64,000 nucleotides of DNA. Origin: Acidovorax sp. GTDB lineage: Bacteria > Pseudomonadota > Gammaproteobacteria > Burkholderiales > Burkholderiaceae_C. A model generated the notes under the pieces. That model was not told the DNA's origin. It did no database searches and saw nothing but the letters and a program-made list of their open reading frames with translations. The DNA lies in assembly GCF_021287135.1 (NCBI RefSeq), contig NZ_JAJTBB010000065.1:1-64000 (forward strand), in the 5' to 3' direction. The position numbers and the translations under genes are program-made. Shown here piece by piece: positions 9,859 through 18,370 of this stretch. Position 1 is the stretch's first letter, and each line of letters opens with the position of its first letter.

Positions 9859-10692
9859 ATGCCTCCTCTTCTGAACCGGATCTGGCACCGCGTGCGGGCC
9901 ACCGTGGCCCCCGTGCCCGATATCTCGGCCACGCTGTGGCTGCAGACGCTGCAGCGCTACCCGTTCCTGGCAGCGCTGTCGCTGCACGACCAGGCCAAGC
10001 TGCGCGCTCTCAGCGCGCTGTTCCTGGACCAGAAGGAATTCCACGGCGCCCATGGGCTGCAGGTGACCGATGCGATGGCCATCGACATCGCCGCACAGGC
10101 CTGCCTGCCGCTGCTGCACTGGGGCGATGCGGCAAAGGCGTTGGCCTGGTACGACGATTTCGTGACCATCGTGGTCCACCCCGGCGAGGCGGTGGCCCGC
10201 CGCCAGACCGTAGACGGCGCGGGGGTGGTACACGAGCACAGTGAGGTGCTGCTGGGGGAGGCCATGGAGCGCGGCCCCGTCATGCTCAGCTGGCCGCACG
10301 TGGCCGACGCCGCCGAGAACATCGCGCGCGGACACAACGTGGTGGTGCATGAGTTCGTGCACAAGCTGGACATGCGAAGTGGCGAGGCCAATGGCTGCCC
10401 GCCCCTGCCTGCCGGCTTCCTGGGCGCGCGCACCGGTCGCGGCGCCTACGAAGCGTGGTGGAACGCGTGGGAACCGGCGTACGAGCAATTTCGTGAACGC
10501 GTGATCCTGGCCGAGCGATTTGGCGCGGAACGCCCCTGGCTCGACGCTTACGGGGCTACCGCCCCGTCGGAATTTTTTGCCGTTGCCTGCGAGGCGTATT
10601 TCGTGAACCGAGCCCGCTTCGCGGAGGAATTCCCAGGGCTGATGCCGGTGCTGGATGCGTTCTTTGGCGGCCATAGCGCCACGGCGGTCTGA
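9859..10692 (+). CDS. mtfA: Zinc peptidase MtfA (DgsA anti-repressor family)
   Basis: The 277-residue protein carries the gluzincin motif HEFVHKLD (His164-Asp171) with the downstream EFFAVACEAYF segment that supplies the third zinc ligand in MtfA proteins. In E. coli MtfA binds the glucose repressor Mlc (DgsA) and has aminopeptidase activity; no Mlc gene is visible here, so the partner is unknown. No signal peptide is seen, so it is cytoplasmic. ATG at 9859 gives the usual family length. Confidence 0.9.
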   Translation: MPPLLNRIWHRVRATVAPVPDISATLWLQTLQRYPFLAALSLHDQAKLRALSALFLDQKEFHGAHGLQVTDAMAIDIAAQACLPLLHWGDAAKALAWYDDFVTIVVHPGEAVARRQTVDGAGVVHEHSEVLLGEAMERGPVMLSWPHVADAAENIARGHNVVVHEFVHKLDMRSGEANGCPPLPAGFLGARTGRGAYEAWWNAWEPAYEQFRERVILAERFGAERPWLDAYGATAPSEFFAVACEAYFVNRARFAEEFPGLMPVLDAFFGGHSATAV

Positions 10693-10931
10693 CAACACGT
10701 CGGGGCCGCCGCCAGAGGCGCGTTGTTGACGCCGTGTTGCTCACGCGTGGCGACCGACCCGCGGTGGAGGGCCAAAGTGTTGCCAATCGAAACACTCGCG
10801 CATTCACGCTCTGTTCGCGTTAACTTCGGCTGACCTTGACCGTCGGCCCTGCAAGGCCCGCAACCAGAGTGCGCGCTGCCCCTGCCCCACGATTGCCACG
10901 GTTACCCAACGTCATTTCATGGAAGACGCTC

Positions 10932-13199
10932 ATGCCAACTGTTCCGTCCAGAAGCCCGCTGCAACGTGCCGGCGTCCTTGCCGCATGGGTCCTTCCCCTG
11001 CTGAGCGCCTGCGGCGGCGGCAGTTCTTCTGAACCGGCACCCTCCCCGTCCGACCCCACGCCACCCGCCCCTAGCACAGCGCTTTCGCTCCTGGCCGGCA
11101 ACACAGACGGCGCCGGCAACCAAGATGGCGCCTCGCAGACCGAAGCTCGCCTCAGCCTGCGGCTGGGCGGAATGGCAACGACCGGCGCCGGCGAGATCGT
11201 CTTTGCAGACGGGCAACTGATACGCAAGCTCAGCGCCGATCAACAGCAAGTCAGCACGTTGGCGGGTGGCGGGCCGATGGTGCCTTCGGACATCTCCAAC
11301 TATGCCGACGGCAGTGGCTCTGCCGCGCGCTTCCTCGGCCCGAAAGCCGTGGCGGTGGATGCGGCAGGCAACACCTATGTTGCCGATACGCAGAATCACC
11401 TGGTGCGCAAAATCAGCGTTTCGGGGACTGTCACCACCCTGGCGGGCAAGGCGGGGGTGTGCGGTAACCAGGATGGAATGGCTGGCTCGGCAACGCTTTG
11501 CTTCCCTGCCAGCATTGCGGTGGACAAGGCCGGCACCGTGTACGTTTCGCAGAGCTTTGCCTCCACCAGCCCGGTCCGCGAGTCAGCCCTGCCCAACCCC
11601 ATCCGCAAAATCACGGCAACCGGCGAGGTCAGCACCTTGGTGGCCAAAGCCAGCCTGTACCCCACCGCCGTGCCCAGCCCTTGGGGCTCGGCCTATTACT
11701 ACGCTCCGGTGCTTTTGGCGATGGATTCTGTGGGCACGCTTTTCGCGGCGGACTCCAACGACCACGTGATCCGCAAGTACACGGCCGACGGCCAGGCCAC
11801 CGTGGTGTCCGGCACACCGGCCCCCAACAACGAAGGTGATACGGACGGGGTGGCCTCCGCGGCAAAGTTCCGCACGTTCCTGGCCGTGGCATTCGACGCT
11901 GCGAATCGACTGCACGTCCTGGGCCCGGACAATTCCGGCGCCCCAGCCATCCGGCGGATTGACGGCAATGGGACCGCGACGACCCTGGTTCGCGCTCGGT
12001 CTTGCACCACGCAAACGGGCGTTGTCACTGGCGAGCCGGGGACCTTGTGCACCGCGAATCAGCTGGCCGTCCAGGGCAATGGCGATTTCCTCGTGGCCGA
12101 ACAGGGTGACTCTGGTGGCTCCGTCAAGTACACGCAGTTGCGCAGCTACACGCAGCAAGGCACCTCCACCGTGGTCGCCGGCAAGCCTTCTGCCGAAGGC
12201 GCTGACGATGGGCAGGGCAGCAGTGCCCGATTCAACAGGCCGGGCGCGCTGGCCTTCAATCCGGCAGGCGCGCTGTACGTGCGTGACAACGGCAACGGCG
12301 CCGTCCGCACGGTGCAAACCGACGGGCTGGTGCGCACCCTGGGCAAACCCGGCGGGCATTGCACGGCGGTCACCGGCCTGGCCAGCGAATTCCTCGAGCT
12401 CTCGGAACCGAGCAGCGGGTCCCTTCGATACAACAATGGCCCCCTGGCCACCGATGGCGCAGGAAATCTCTACACCGTGCATGACGGGCGCGTCCTCAAG
12501 ATGCGGGACTGCCAGGTCACACTTCTGGCGGACCTGAACCCGCTGCTGTCCGCATCCACCAACCTCTTCATGCCCAACGACGCACCGGGCATCGCGGCCG
12601 ACAGCAAAGGCAACGTCTTTGTGTCGACCCTCAAGGGCGCCATCTTCAAGATTGACGCCAAGGGAGAAGTCACACTGTTCGCGGGCAGCGTAGGCACCTT
12701 GGGGCACGCGGATGGACAAGGCGCGGCGGCGCAATTCGCGGCGCCGGGCCATATGACTGCGGATGCTGCCGGCAATCTCTATGTGGTCGACGGTCTCGGC
12801 CTCTCGTTCGCGACGACCGTGCCGGGCCCCACCATCCGCAAGATCACGCCCACAGGTCTGGTCAGCACACTGGCGGGCAACCCCAACGCGACTCCCGGCT
12901 TCGCCGATGGCACGGGTACCGCTGCGGTGTTCACGGTGGGCAAGATTTCGTCGGGCGAGATCGCCAGCATCGCCGCAGACGACAACGGCAACGTGTATGT
13001 GGCAGACCCCGTCAACAGCGTGATCCGCAAGATTGCGCCGAACGGTCAGGTCAGCACACCGGTGGGGCAGCTCTGGCGCTACGGCTTTGCCGCAGGCAAT
13101 CTGCCCGGCATCATCAACAGCCCGGCGGGCATTGCCGTGCGCAATTCAATGCTGTACATCAGCGTCCCGAACGCGGTGGTTCAGGTCAAGCTGCCCTGA
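10932..13199 (+). CDS. NHL-repeat beta-propeller lipoprotein
   Basis: The 755-residue protein has a lipoprotein signal with lipobox LSAC (Cys27) followed by GGGSSSEP and a proline/serine linker, so it should be lipid-anchored. The rest is a series of NHL-type repeats, each with an AVDAAGNxYVADxxNHxVRKI-like segment and LAG plus DGxGxAARF turns, which fold as a beta-propeller used for binding. ATG at 10932 has GGAAG upstream; the longer frame adds a non-signal tail. No ligand or pathway can be assigned. It stands alone between mtfA and the convergent mdeB-like gene. Confidence 0.85.
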   Translation: MPTVPSRSPLQRAGVLAAWVLPLLSACGGGSSSEPAPSPSDPTPPAPSTALSLLAGNTDGAGNQDGASQTEARLSLRLGGMATTGAGEIVFADGQLIRKLSADQQQVSTLAGGGPMVPSDISNYADGSGSAARFLGPKAVAVDAAGNTYVADTQNHLVRKISVSGTVTTLAGKAGVCGNQDGMAGSATLCFPASIAVDKAGTVYVSQSFASTSPVRESALPNPIRKITATGEVSTLVAKASLYPTAVPSPWGSAYYYAPVLLAMDSVGTLFAADSNDHVIRKYTADGQATVVSGTPAPNNEGDTDGVASAAKFRTFLAVAFDAANRLHVLGPDNSGAPAIRRIDGNGTATTLVRARSCTTQTGVVTGEPGTLCTANQLAVQGNGDFLVAEQGDSGGSVKYTQLRSYTQQGTSTVVAGKPSAEGADDGQGSSARFNRPGALAFNPAGALYVRDNGNGAVRTVQTDGLVRTLGKPGGHCTAVTGLASEFLELSEPSSGSLRYNNGPLATDGAGNLYTVHDGRVLKMRDCQVTLLADLNPLLSASTNLFMPNDAPGIAADSKGNVFVSTLKGAIFKIDAKGEVTLFAGSVGTLGHADGQGAAAQFAAPGHMTADAAGNLYVVDGLGLSFATTVPGPTIRKITPTGLVSTLAGNPNATPGFADGTGTAAVFTVGKISSGEIASIAADDNGNVYVADPVNSVIRKIAPNGQVSTPVGQLWRYGFAAGNLPGIINSPAGIAVRNSMLYISVPNAVVQVKLP

Positions 13200-13217
13200 T
13201 ACCCAGAGCAACGGTCC

Positions 13218-13263
13218 AAGCCCTCGGACGCCGTGCTTTTGCACAGGCTCAGGGGGCTTTTTT
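13218..13263 (+). terminator. Probable rho-independent terminator
   Basis: AAGCCC (13218-13223) pairs with GGGCTT (13254-13259), with an inner GTGC/GCAC stem and a run of six Ts after it. It lies 18 bp downstream of the NHL lipoprotein gene. Confidence 0.55.
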
Positions 13264-13268
13264 GCGGG

Positions 13269-15947
13269 TCAATGGCGCGCCCCATCGGCCCGCAGGCTTT
13301 CCCGCGCCACGCGGGCAATGTGCGCGGCATCCACCCCAAAAAAGCTCCGCAGCGCCGCCCGCGTATCGCTGCGGCCGAAGCCGTCAGTCCCCAAGGTCAC
13401 GTACTTGCGCCCTTCGGGAACGAAGGCCCGCACCGTCTCGGGCACGGCCCGCACGTAGTCGGTGGCGGCGATGACCAGGCCGCGCGACGCTGCGAGCTGC
13501 TCGGTGAGCCAGGGCACGCCCGGCTGCGCTTCGCCTGCCAGCGCGCGCTGCTCGCACGCCACGCCGTCGCGGGCCAGTTCGCTCCAGCTGGTGACGCTGA
13601 GCACGGTGACCTCCACGCCTTCGCGGGCCAGCTGCTCGGCCGCCTGGACCACTTCGGTGAGGATGGCTCCGGAGCCCATCAGCGTGACGGCATTTTGTGA
13701 AGAAATCGGGCTCTCGCGCCCGTCCATCAAGCGCGAGAAGCTCCTAAAAACATAGCACCCACGCAATACGCCCTCCGCGGCACCTTCGGGCAGGTCCGGC
13801 TGGGCGTAGTTCTCGTTCATCAGCGTGACGTAGTAGAAGGCGTCTTTTTGCTCCACCAGCATCTCGCGCATGCCGGCGTCCACGATCACGGCCAGCTCGC
13901 CGGCATAGGCGGGGTCGTACGCCTTGCAGTTGGGGATGGTGGCGGCCACCAGGTGGCTGGTGCCGTCCTGGTGCTGTAGGCCCTCGCCGCCCAGCGTGGT
14001 GCGGCCCGAGGTGGCGCCCAGCAAGAAGCCCCGCGCGCGCTGGTCGGCGGCGGCCCAGATGGCGTCGCCCACGCGCTGGAAGCCGAACATGGAGTAGTAG
14101 ATGTAGAACGGCAGCATGGCCAGGCCGTGCACGCTGTAGCTGGTGGCGGCGGCCGTCCAGCTGGCGATGGCGCCGGCCTCGCTGATGCCTTCTTCCAGGA
14201 TCTGGCCGTCCAGCGCCTCGCGGTAGCTCAGCACCGAGCCGATGTCCTCGGGCGCGTAACGCTGGCCCACGCTGCTGTAGATGCCCACCTGCTTGAACAG
14301 GTTGGCCATGCCGAAGGTGCGCGCCTCGTCGGCCACGATGGGCACGATGCGCGGGCCCAGCTGCGCGTCCTTGAGCAGCGCGCCCAGCATGCGCACAAAG
14401 GCCATGGTGGTGCTCATCTCCTTGCCATCGGCCGCCATCGCAAACTGGGCGTACTGGGCCAAGGGGGGCACCGGCACCACCTCGCAGGCGGTTTCGCGGC
14501 GCGGCAGGGGGCCGCCCAGGGCGGCGCGCCGCGCGTGCAGGTACTGCATCTCGGGGCTGTCGGCCGCGGGTTTGTAGAAGGCGAGACTTGTGGCCTGCTC
14601 GTCCGTCAGCGGCAGGCTGAAGCGGTTGCGGAACTCGATGAGGTCGGCGTCGTCCAGCTTCTTCTGGCTGTGCGTCGTCATCTTGCCCTGCCCTGCTTGC
14701 CCCATGCCATAGCCCTTTTTGGTGTGGGCCAGGATCACCGTCGGCTGCCCCTGGTGGGCGGCAGCGGCGGCATAGGCGGCGTGAATCTTGACCAGATCGT
14801 GCCCGCCGCGCTTCAGGCGGTCGATCTGCTCGTCGGTCATGCCCTGGGCCAAGGCGGCCAGCTCGGGGTTCTGACCGAAGAAATTGTCGCGGTTGAAGCG
14901 GCCGTCCTTGGCCGCAAAGGTTTGCATCTGGCCGTCCACCGTGCCTTCGAGCGTGCGCACCAGGGCGCCGGTCAGGTCGCGGGCAAACAGGCCGTCCCAG
15001 TCGCTGCCCCACACCAGCTTGACCACGTTCCAGCCCGCGCCGGCAAACAGGCGCTCCAGCTCGTCGATGATGCGGCCGTTGCCGCGCACCGGGCCGTCCA
15101 GGCGCTGCAGGTTGCAGTTGACCACCCACACCAGGTTGTCCAGGCCCTCGCGCGCGGCCAGGGTCAATGCGCTCATGCTTTCGGGCTCGTCCATCTCGCC
15201 GTCGCCGAACACGCCCCAGACCTTGCGGCTTGTGCAGTCGAGCAAATTGCGGTGCGTGAGGTAGCGCATGAAGCGCGCGTGGTAGATGCTGCTGATGGGG
15301 CCAATGCCCATCGATCCGGTGGGGAACTGCCAGAAGTCCGGCATGAGCCACGGGTGCGGGTAGCTCGACAGGCCGCGGGCGCCCGCAGCGGGCGCGGTGA
15401 TTTCCTGCCGGTAGTGCATCAGGTCCTGCTCGCTGAGGCGCCCTTCCAGGAAGGCCCGCGCGTACACACCCGGCGCGCTGTGCGGCTGGAAGAACACCAG
15501 GTCGCCTCGGTGCTGCCCTGGCGCCGTGCCCTCGCGGGCATGGAAGAAGTGGTTGAAGCCGGCCTCGAACAGATCGGCCGCGCTGGCATAGCTGGCAATG
15601 TGGCCGCCCAGCTCGCCGTAGGCCTGGTTGGCCCGCACCACCATGGCCAACGCGTTCCAGCGCATGAGCGACGCCAGGCGCTCTTCAAGGGCCAAATCGC
15701 CGGGGAAGGCGGGCTGCGCCTGGGCGGCCACCGTGTTCACGTAGGGCGTGTTCAGCTGCGGCTGCCAGCCCACGCGCTGCGTCCGCGCCAGGCGCACCAG
15801 CTCATCCAGCACGAAGCGCGCGCGCTCCGGGCCTTCGGTGGCGACCAGGGCCAGAAAGGCCTCGCGCCACTCGGCGGTCTCTTGCGGGTCGGTGTCGGCC
15901 AGGGAGGCCGAAGCATGGGGCAAAGGGGTGGGCAATCGGGCGTTCAT
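13269..15947 (-). CDS. mdeB: Homodimeric 2-oxoacid dehydrogenase E1 (AceE/MdeB family)
   Basis: The 892-residue protein is a thiamine-diphosphate E1 of the AceE type: thiamine/Mg motif GDGEMDEPES followed by NCNLQRLDGPV, and the TK-family features HTKKGYGMG and GRTTLGGEGLQHQDG. No E2 (aceF) or E3 (lpd) gene is adjacent, unlike a pyruvate dehydrogenase operon. Instead methionine gamma-lyase and two Lrp regulators are neighbours. In Pseudomonas putida the mde locus encodes methionine gamma-lyase (mdeA), an AceE-like 2-oxobutyrate dehydrogenase E1 (mdeB) and an Lrp regulator. I therefore infer that this E1 oxidises 2-oxobutyrate to propionyl-CoA with a borrowed E2/E3. Residues about 731-753 are encoded by a 60-bp repeat copy. 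The start ATG is at 15947; a longer TTG frame to 16031 runs into the regulator promoter. Confidence 0.85.
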   Translation of the reverse strand: MNARLPTPLPHASASLADTDPQETAEWREAFLALVATEGPERARFVLDELVRLARTQRVGWQPQLNTPYVNTVAAQAQPAFPGDLALEERLASLMRWNALAMVVRANQAYGELGGHIASYASAADLFEAGFNHFFHAREGTAPGQHRGDLVFFQPHSAPGVYARAFLEGRLSEQDLMHYRQEITAPAAGARGLSSYPHPWLMPDFWQFPTGSMGIGPISSIYHARFMRYLTHRNLLDCTSRKVWGVFGDGEMDEPESMSALTLAAREGLDNLVWVVNCNLQRLDGPVRGNGRIIDELERLFAGAGWNVVKLVWGSDWDGLFARDLTGALVRTLEGTVDGQMQTFAAKDGRFNRDNFFGQNPELAALAQGMTDEQIDRLKRGGHDLVKIHAAYAAAAAHQGQPTVILAHTKKGYGMGQAGQGKMTTHSQKKLDDADLIEFRNRFSLPLTDEQATSLAFYKPAADSPEMQYLHARRAALGGPLPRRETACEVVPVPPLAQYAQFAMAADGKEMSTTMAFVRMLGALLKDAQLGPRIVPIVADEARTFGMANLFKQVGIYSSVGQRYAPEDIGSVLSYREALDGQILEEGISEAGAIASWTAAATSYSVHGLAMLPFYIYYSMFGFQRVGDAIWAAADQRARGFLLGATSGRTTLGGEGLQHQDGTSHLVAATIPNCKAYDPAYAGELAVIVDAGMREMLVEQKDAFYYVTLMNENYAQPDLPEGAAEGVLRGCYVFRSFSRLMDGRESPISSQNAVTLMGSGAILTEVVQAAEQLAREGVEVTVLSVTSWSELARDGVACEQRALAGEAQPGVPWLTEQLAASRGLVIAATDYVRAVPETVRAFVPEGRKYVTLGTDGFGRSDTRAALRSFFGVDAAHIARVARESLRADGARH
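13691..13757 (-). repeat. 60-bp repeat copy inside the mdeB-like E1 gene
   Basis: On the minus strand this reads TGCTATGTTTTTAGGAGCTT, then CGCGCTTGATGG, then GCGCGAGAGCCC and a T-rich end, following the layout of the intergenic copies. It encodes residues about 731-753, in a segment that is shorter in the AceE proteins I remember, just before the LMGSGAILTEV core strand. Confidence 0.6.
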
Positions 15948-15983
15948 GGGAGCACACTCTAGAAGGAGTTGCAAAAAATAGGA

Positions 15984-16052
15984 TGCCGAATCGGCAGACA
16001 ACGGGCCTTTCAACAGCACAATATGCCGCATTCAATCAAAACTACAGCATAT
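15984..16052. promoter_or_regulatory. Candidate Lrp-type operators between mdeB-like gene and lrp
   Basis: The 103-bp divergent intergenic region holds a perfect palindrome TGCCGA-A-TCGGCA (15984-15996) and an inverted repeat ATATGC (16021-16026) / GCATAT (16047-16052), the second overlapping the regulator start codon. Lrp-family regulators usually bind such sites next to their own genes. Binding is inferred. Confidence 0.4.
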
Positions 16053-16524
16053 GAAGCTTGACGCCACCGATCTGCGCATTCTGGCCGAGCTGCAGGCCGA
16101 CGGTTCGCTCTCCAATGTGGAGCTGGCGCGCCGCGTGCACCTGTCGCCCTCCCCCTGCTTGGCGCGGGTGAAGGCGCTGGAGGCCGGCGGCGCCATCGAC
16201 CGCTATGTGGCACTGGCCAACGCGGCGGCGCTGGGCCTGGGGCTCAATGTGTTCATCAGCATCAGCCTGAAGACGCAGAGCAAGGAGGCGCTGGCCGATT
16301 TCGAGCGGCGCATTGCCGAGCACGACGAGGTGATGGAGTGCTACCTGATGAGTGGCGACTCCGACTACCTCATCCGCGTGGCGCTGCACGACATCGCGGC
16401 GCTGGAGCGGTTCATCCTGGAGCAGCTCACGCCCATCCCGGGCATCGAGAAAATCCGCTCCAGCTTTGCGCTCAAGCAGGTGCGGTACAAGACGGCGCTG
16501 CCGCTGCCGGCCGCGCGGGGCTGA
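16051..16524 (+). CDS. Lrp/AsnC-family transcriptional regulator (divergent from mdeB-like E1)
   Basis: This 157-residue regulator has an N-terminal winged HTH ([16 protein letters not shown], then [20 protein letters not shown]) and a C-terminal RAM/AsnC ligand-binding domain ([32 protein letters not shown]). It is transcribed away from the mdeB-like gene, and its last 53 bp overlap tail-to-tail with mdeA. By analogy with MdeR of Pseudomonas it probably senses methionine or a product and activates the flanking enzyme genes; that is inference. Confidence 0.92.
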   Translation: MKLDATDLRILAELQADGSLSNVELARRVHLSPSPCLARVKALEAGGAIDRYVALANAAALGLGLNVFISISLKTQSKEALADFERRIAEHDEVMECYLMSGDSDYLIRVALHDIAALERFILEQLTPIPGIEKIRSSFALKQVRYKTALPLPAARG

Positions 16525-17734
16525 GCCCCGCGCTCATCGCGTGGGCCAGGTCCAGCGCCTGGCCGATGTCGGCCAGCAGGTCTTCCACGTCCTCCAGCCC
16601 CACGGACAGGCGCACCAGCCCTTCGGCAATGCCATGGGCGGCACGTTGCTCGGGCGTGTAGGTGGAGTGCGTCATGCTGGCCGGGTGCTGCGCCAGGGTC
16701 TCGGCGTCGCCCAGGCTCACGGCGCGGGTGACGAGCTGCAGCGCGTCCATGAAGCGCACGCCCGCCGGCAGGCCGCCGCGCAGCTCAAAAGCGATCATGC
16801 CGCCCATCTGGCGCATCTGCTGCTTTGCCAGCGCGTGCTGCGCAAAGCTGGGCAGGCCGGGGTAGTGCACGGCCGCCGCAGCGGGGTGGGCGGCGATGAA
16901 TTCGGCCACCTTCTGCGCGCTCTGGCAGTGGCGGTCCATGCGCAGGGCCAGGGTTTTCAGGCCGCGCATCACCAGGTGGGCGTCCTGCGCGGACATCACC
17001 GCGCCGGTCATGTCTTTCAGGCCATACAGCCGCACGCGCTGGGCCAGCTCGGCGTCGGCAAACACGGCGGCGCCGGCCGTCAGGTCGCCATGGCCGCCCA
17101 GGTACTTGGTCATGGAATGCACGCTCACGTCCGCACCCAGCCGCAGAGGCTGCTGCAGGTAGGGCGTGCAGTAGGTGTTGTCCACCACCAGCCTGGCGCC
17201 CTGGGCATGGGCCAGGGCCGCCACGGCGGCAATGTCCACCAGGCGCATGTTGGGGTTGGCGGGGGTTTCCAGGTACACCACGCGGGTCTTGGGGGTGAGC
17301 GCTTCGGCCACGCGGGCGGGGTCGGTCATGTCCACATGGCGCACCGTTACGCCAAAGCGGCCCAGGCCGTGGTGGAGGAAAGAAAAGGTGCAGCCGTAGA
17401 GCGTGAGGTCCGCCAGAATCTCGTCGCCCGGCTCCAGCAGGGACCACAGCGTGGCCGTGATGGCGCCCATGCCCGAGCCGAACACCACCGCGCCCGCGCC
17501 CTCTTCCAGCGCGGCCAGCCGCCCTTCGAGCAGCGCCAGCGTAGGGTTGGCGATGCGGGTGTAGAAGTAGCCCGGCTCCTGGCCCGCAAAGCACCGCGCG
17601 CCGTAGGCCACATCCGGGAAGGCATAGGTGGCGGAGGTGTGGATGGGCGGCACCAGCGCGCCCTGGTGGTCGGCAGGGTTGTAGCCGTGGTGGATGGCGC
17701 GGGTGCTGAAACCGGTGGCGGATGGGCGGGTCAT
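16472..17734 (-). CDS. mdeA: Methionine gamma-lyase
   Basis: This PLP enzyme of the Cys/Met metabolism family (420 residues) cleaves methionine to methanethiol, 2-oxobutyrate and ammonia. [26 protein letters not shown] N-terminal sequence, the PLP lysine at Lys210 ([12 protein letters not shown]), and Cys115 in [13 protein letters not shown] are visible. Cys at that position is the hallmark separating methionine gamma-lyase from cystathionine gamma-lyases, and the rest follows the P. putida enzyme closely from memory. Start ATG at 17734 has AGGAG upstream. The 2-oxobutyrate produced would be the substrate of the nearby E1. The last 53 bp overlap the convergent lrp gene. Confidence 0.93.
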   Translation of the reverse strand: MTRPSATGFSTRAIHHGYNPADHQGALVPPIHTSATYAFPDVAYGARCFAGQEPGYFYTRIANPTLALLEGRLAALEEGAGAVVFGSGMGAITATLWSLLEPGDEILADLTLYGCTFSFLHHGLGRFGVTVRHVDMTDPARVAEALTPKTRVVYLETPANPNMRLVDIAAVAALAHAQGARLVVDNTYCTPYLQQPLRLGADVSVHSMTKYLGGHGDLTAGAAVFADAELAQRVRLYGLKDMTGAVMSAQDAHLVMRGLKTLALRMDRHCQSAQKVAEFIAAHPAAAAVHYPGLPSFAQHALAKQQMRQMGGMIAFELRGGLPAGVRFMDALQLVTRAVSLGDAETLAQHPASMTHSTYTPEQRAAHGIAEGLVRLSVGLEDVEDLLADIGQALDLAHAMSAGLSPARPAAAAPSCTAPA

Positions 17735-17806
17735 GGGTGTCTCCTGGGTTGGCTGGGCCGCGGGGCCGCAAAGCCTTTGCAGGAGAGATTCTTGAACCCA
17801 AAGCCC

Positions 17807-17857
17807 GGCAAAATTTCGCCTTCTTTGCCTTGATTCACAACCATAAAGGCAAAATTT
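17807..17857. promoter_or_regulatory. Candidate Lrp operator between mdeA and second lrp gene
   Basis: GGCAAAATTT occurs at 17807-17816 and again at 17848-17857, 41 bp apart, close to four helical turns. The second copy is one arm of an inverted repeat TTTGCCTT (17824-17831) / AAGGCAAA (17846-17853). The array lies in the 145-bp divergent region between mdeA and the second lrp gene, the expected position for a dimer- or octamer-binding Lrp-family protein. Confidence 0.5.
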
Positions 17858-17879
17858 ACCCCAAACCCTGAACCCCACC

Positions 17880-18347
17880 ATGCAACCCTACCCGCTCGAC
17901 CCCGTGGACCGCACCTTGCTCACCGCCCTGCAGCGCGACGGCCGCGCCACCGTGGGCGAGCTGGCAGAGGCGGTGTCGCTGTCCACCTCGCCGTGCTGGC
18001 GGCGCGTGCGGGCGCTGGAGGACGCGGGCGTGATTGCGGGTTACCACGCCCACCTGCACCGCCAGCGCGTGGGCTGGGGCGTGCTGGGCTTTGTGCAGGT
18101 GGCCCTGCACGACCACACGGCCGAAACCACCTCGGCCCTGGAGCGGGAGGTGATGGCCATGCCCCAGGTGCTGTCGTGCCACAACCTGTCGGGCCGCTAC
18201 GACTACCAGCTGGAGGTGGTGGCGGCCGACCTGGAGTCGTTTGCCGAATACGTCCGCACCCATGTGCGCAGCCTGCCCGGCGTGCGCGAGATTTCGACCA
18301 GCTTTTCGCTCAAGGAGGTCAAGCGCACCATGGCGCTGCCGCTGTAG
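17880..18347 (+). CDS. Lrp/AsnC-family transcriptional regulator (divergent from mdeA)
   Basis: The 155-residue protein has an N-terminal HTH (LDPVDRTLLTALQRDG, then LAEAVSLSTSPCWRRVRALE) and a C-terminal AsnC ligand-binding domain (CHNLSGRYDYQLEVV, PGVREISTSFSLKEVKRT). It is clearly a different protein from the Lrp homologue at 16051 but shares its layout, so the mde-like cluster carries two regulators. A palindromic array upstream is a likely operator. Its stop lies 23 bp from the end of the convergent DUF3014 gene. Confidence 0.93.
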   Translation: MQPYPLDPVDRTLLTALQRDGRATVGELAEAVSLSTSPCWRRVRALEDAGVIAGYHAHLHRQRVGWGVLGFVQVALHDHTAETTSALEREVMAMPQVLSCHNLSGRYDYQLEVVAADLESFAEYVRTHVRSLPGVREISTSFSLKEVKRTMALPL

Positions 18348-18370
18348 CGGTGCCGATCAAGCCCGCCGAC

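Noticed and set aside
11583..12752. Long leftward frame opposite the NHL lipoprotein
   Set aside because: Antisense shadow produced by high third-position GC; no conserved motif, and the plus-strand frame has clear repeats and a lipobox.
13269..15947. Annotation as housekeeping pyruvate dehydrogenase E1 (aceE)
   Set aside because: Possible, but the absence of aceF/lpd and the flanking methionine gamma-lyase and Lrp genes favour an MdeB-like role; kept as an alternative.
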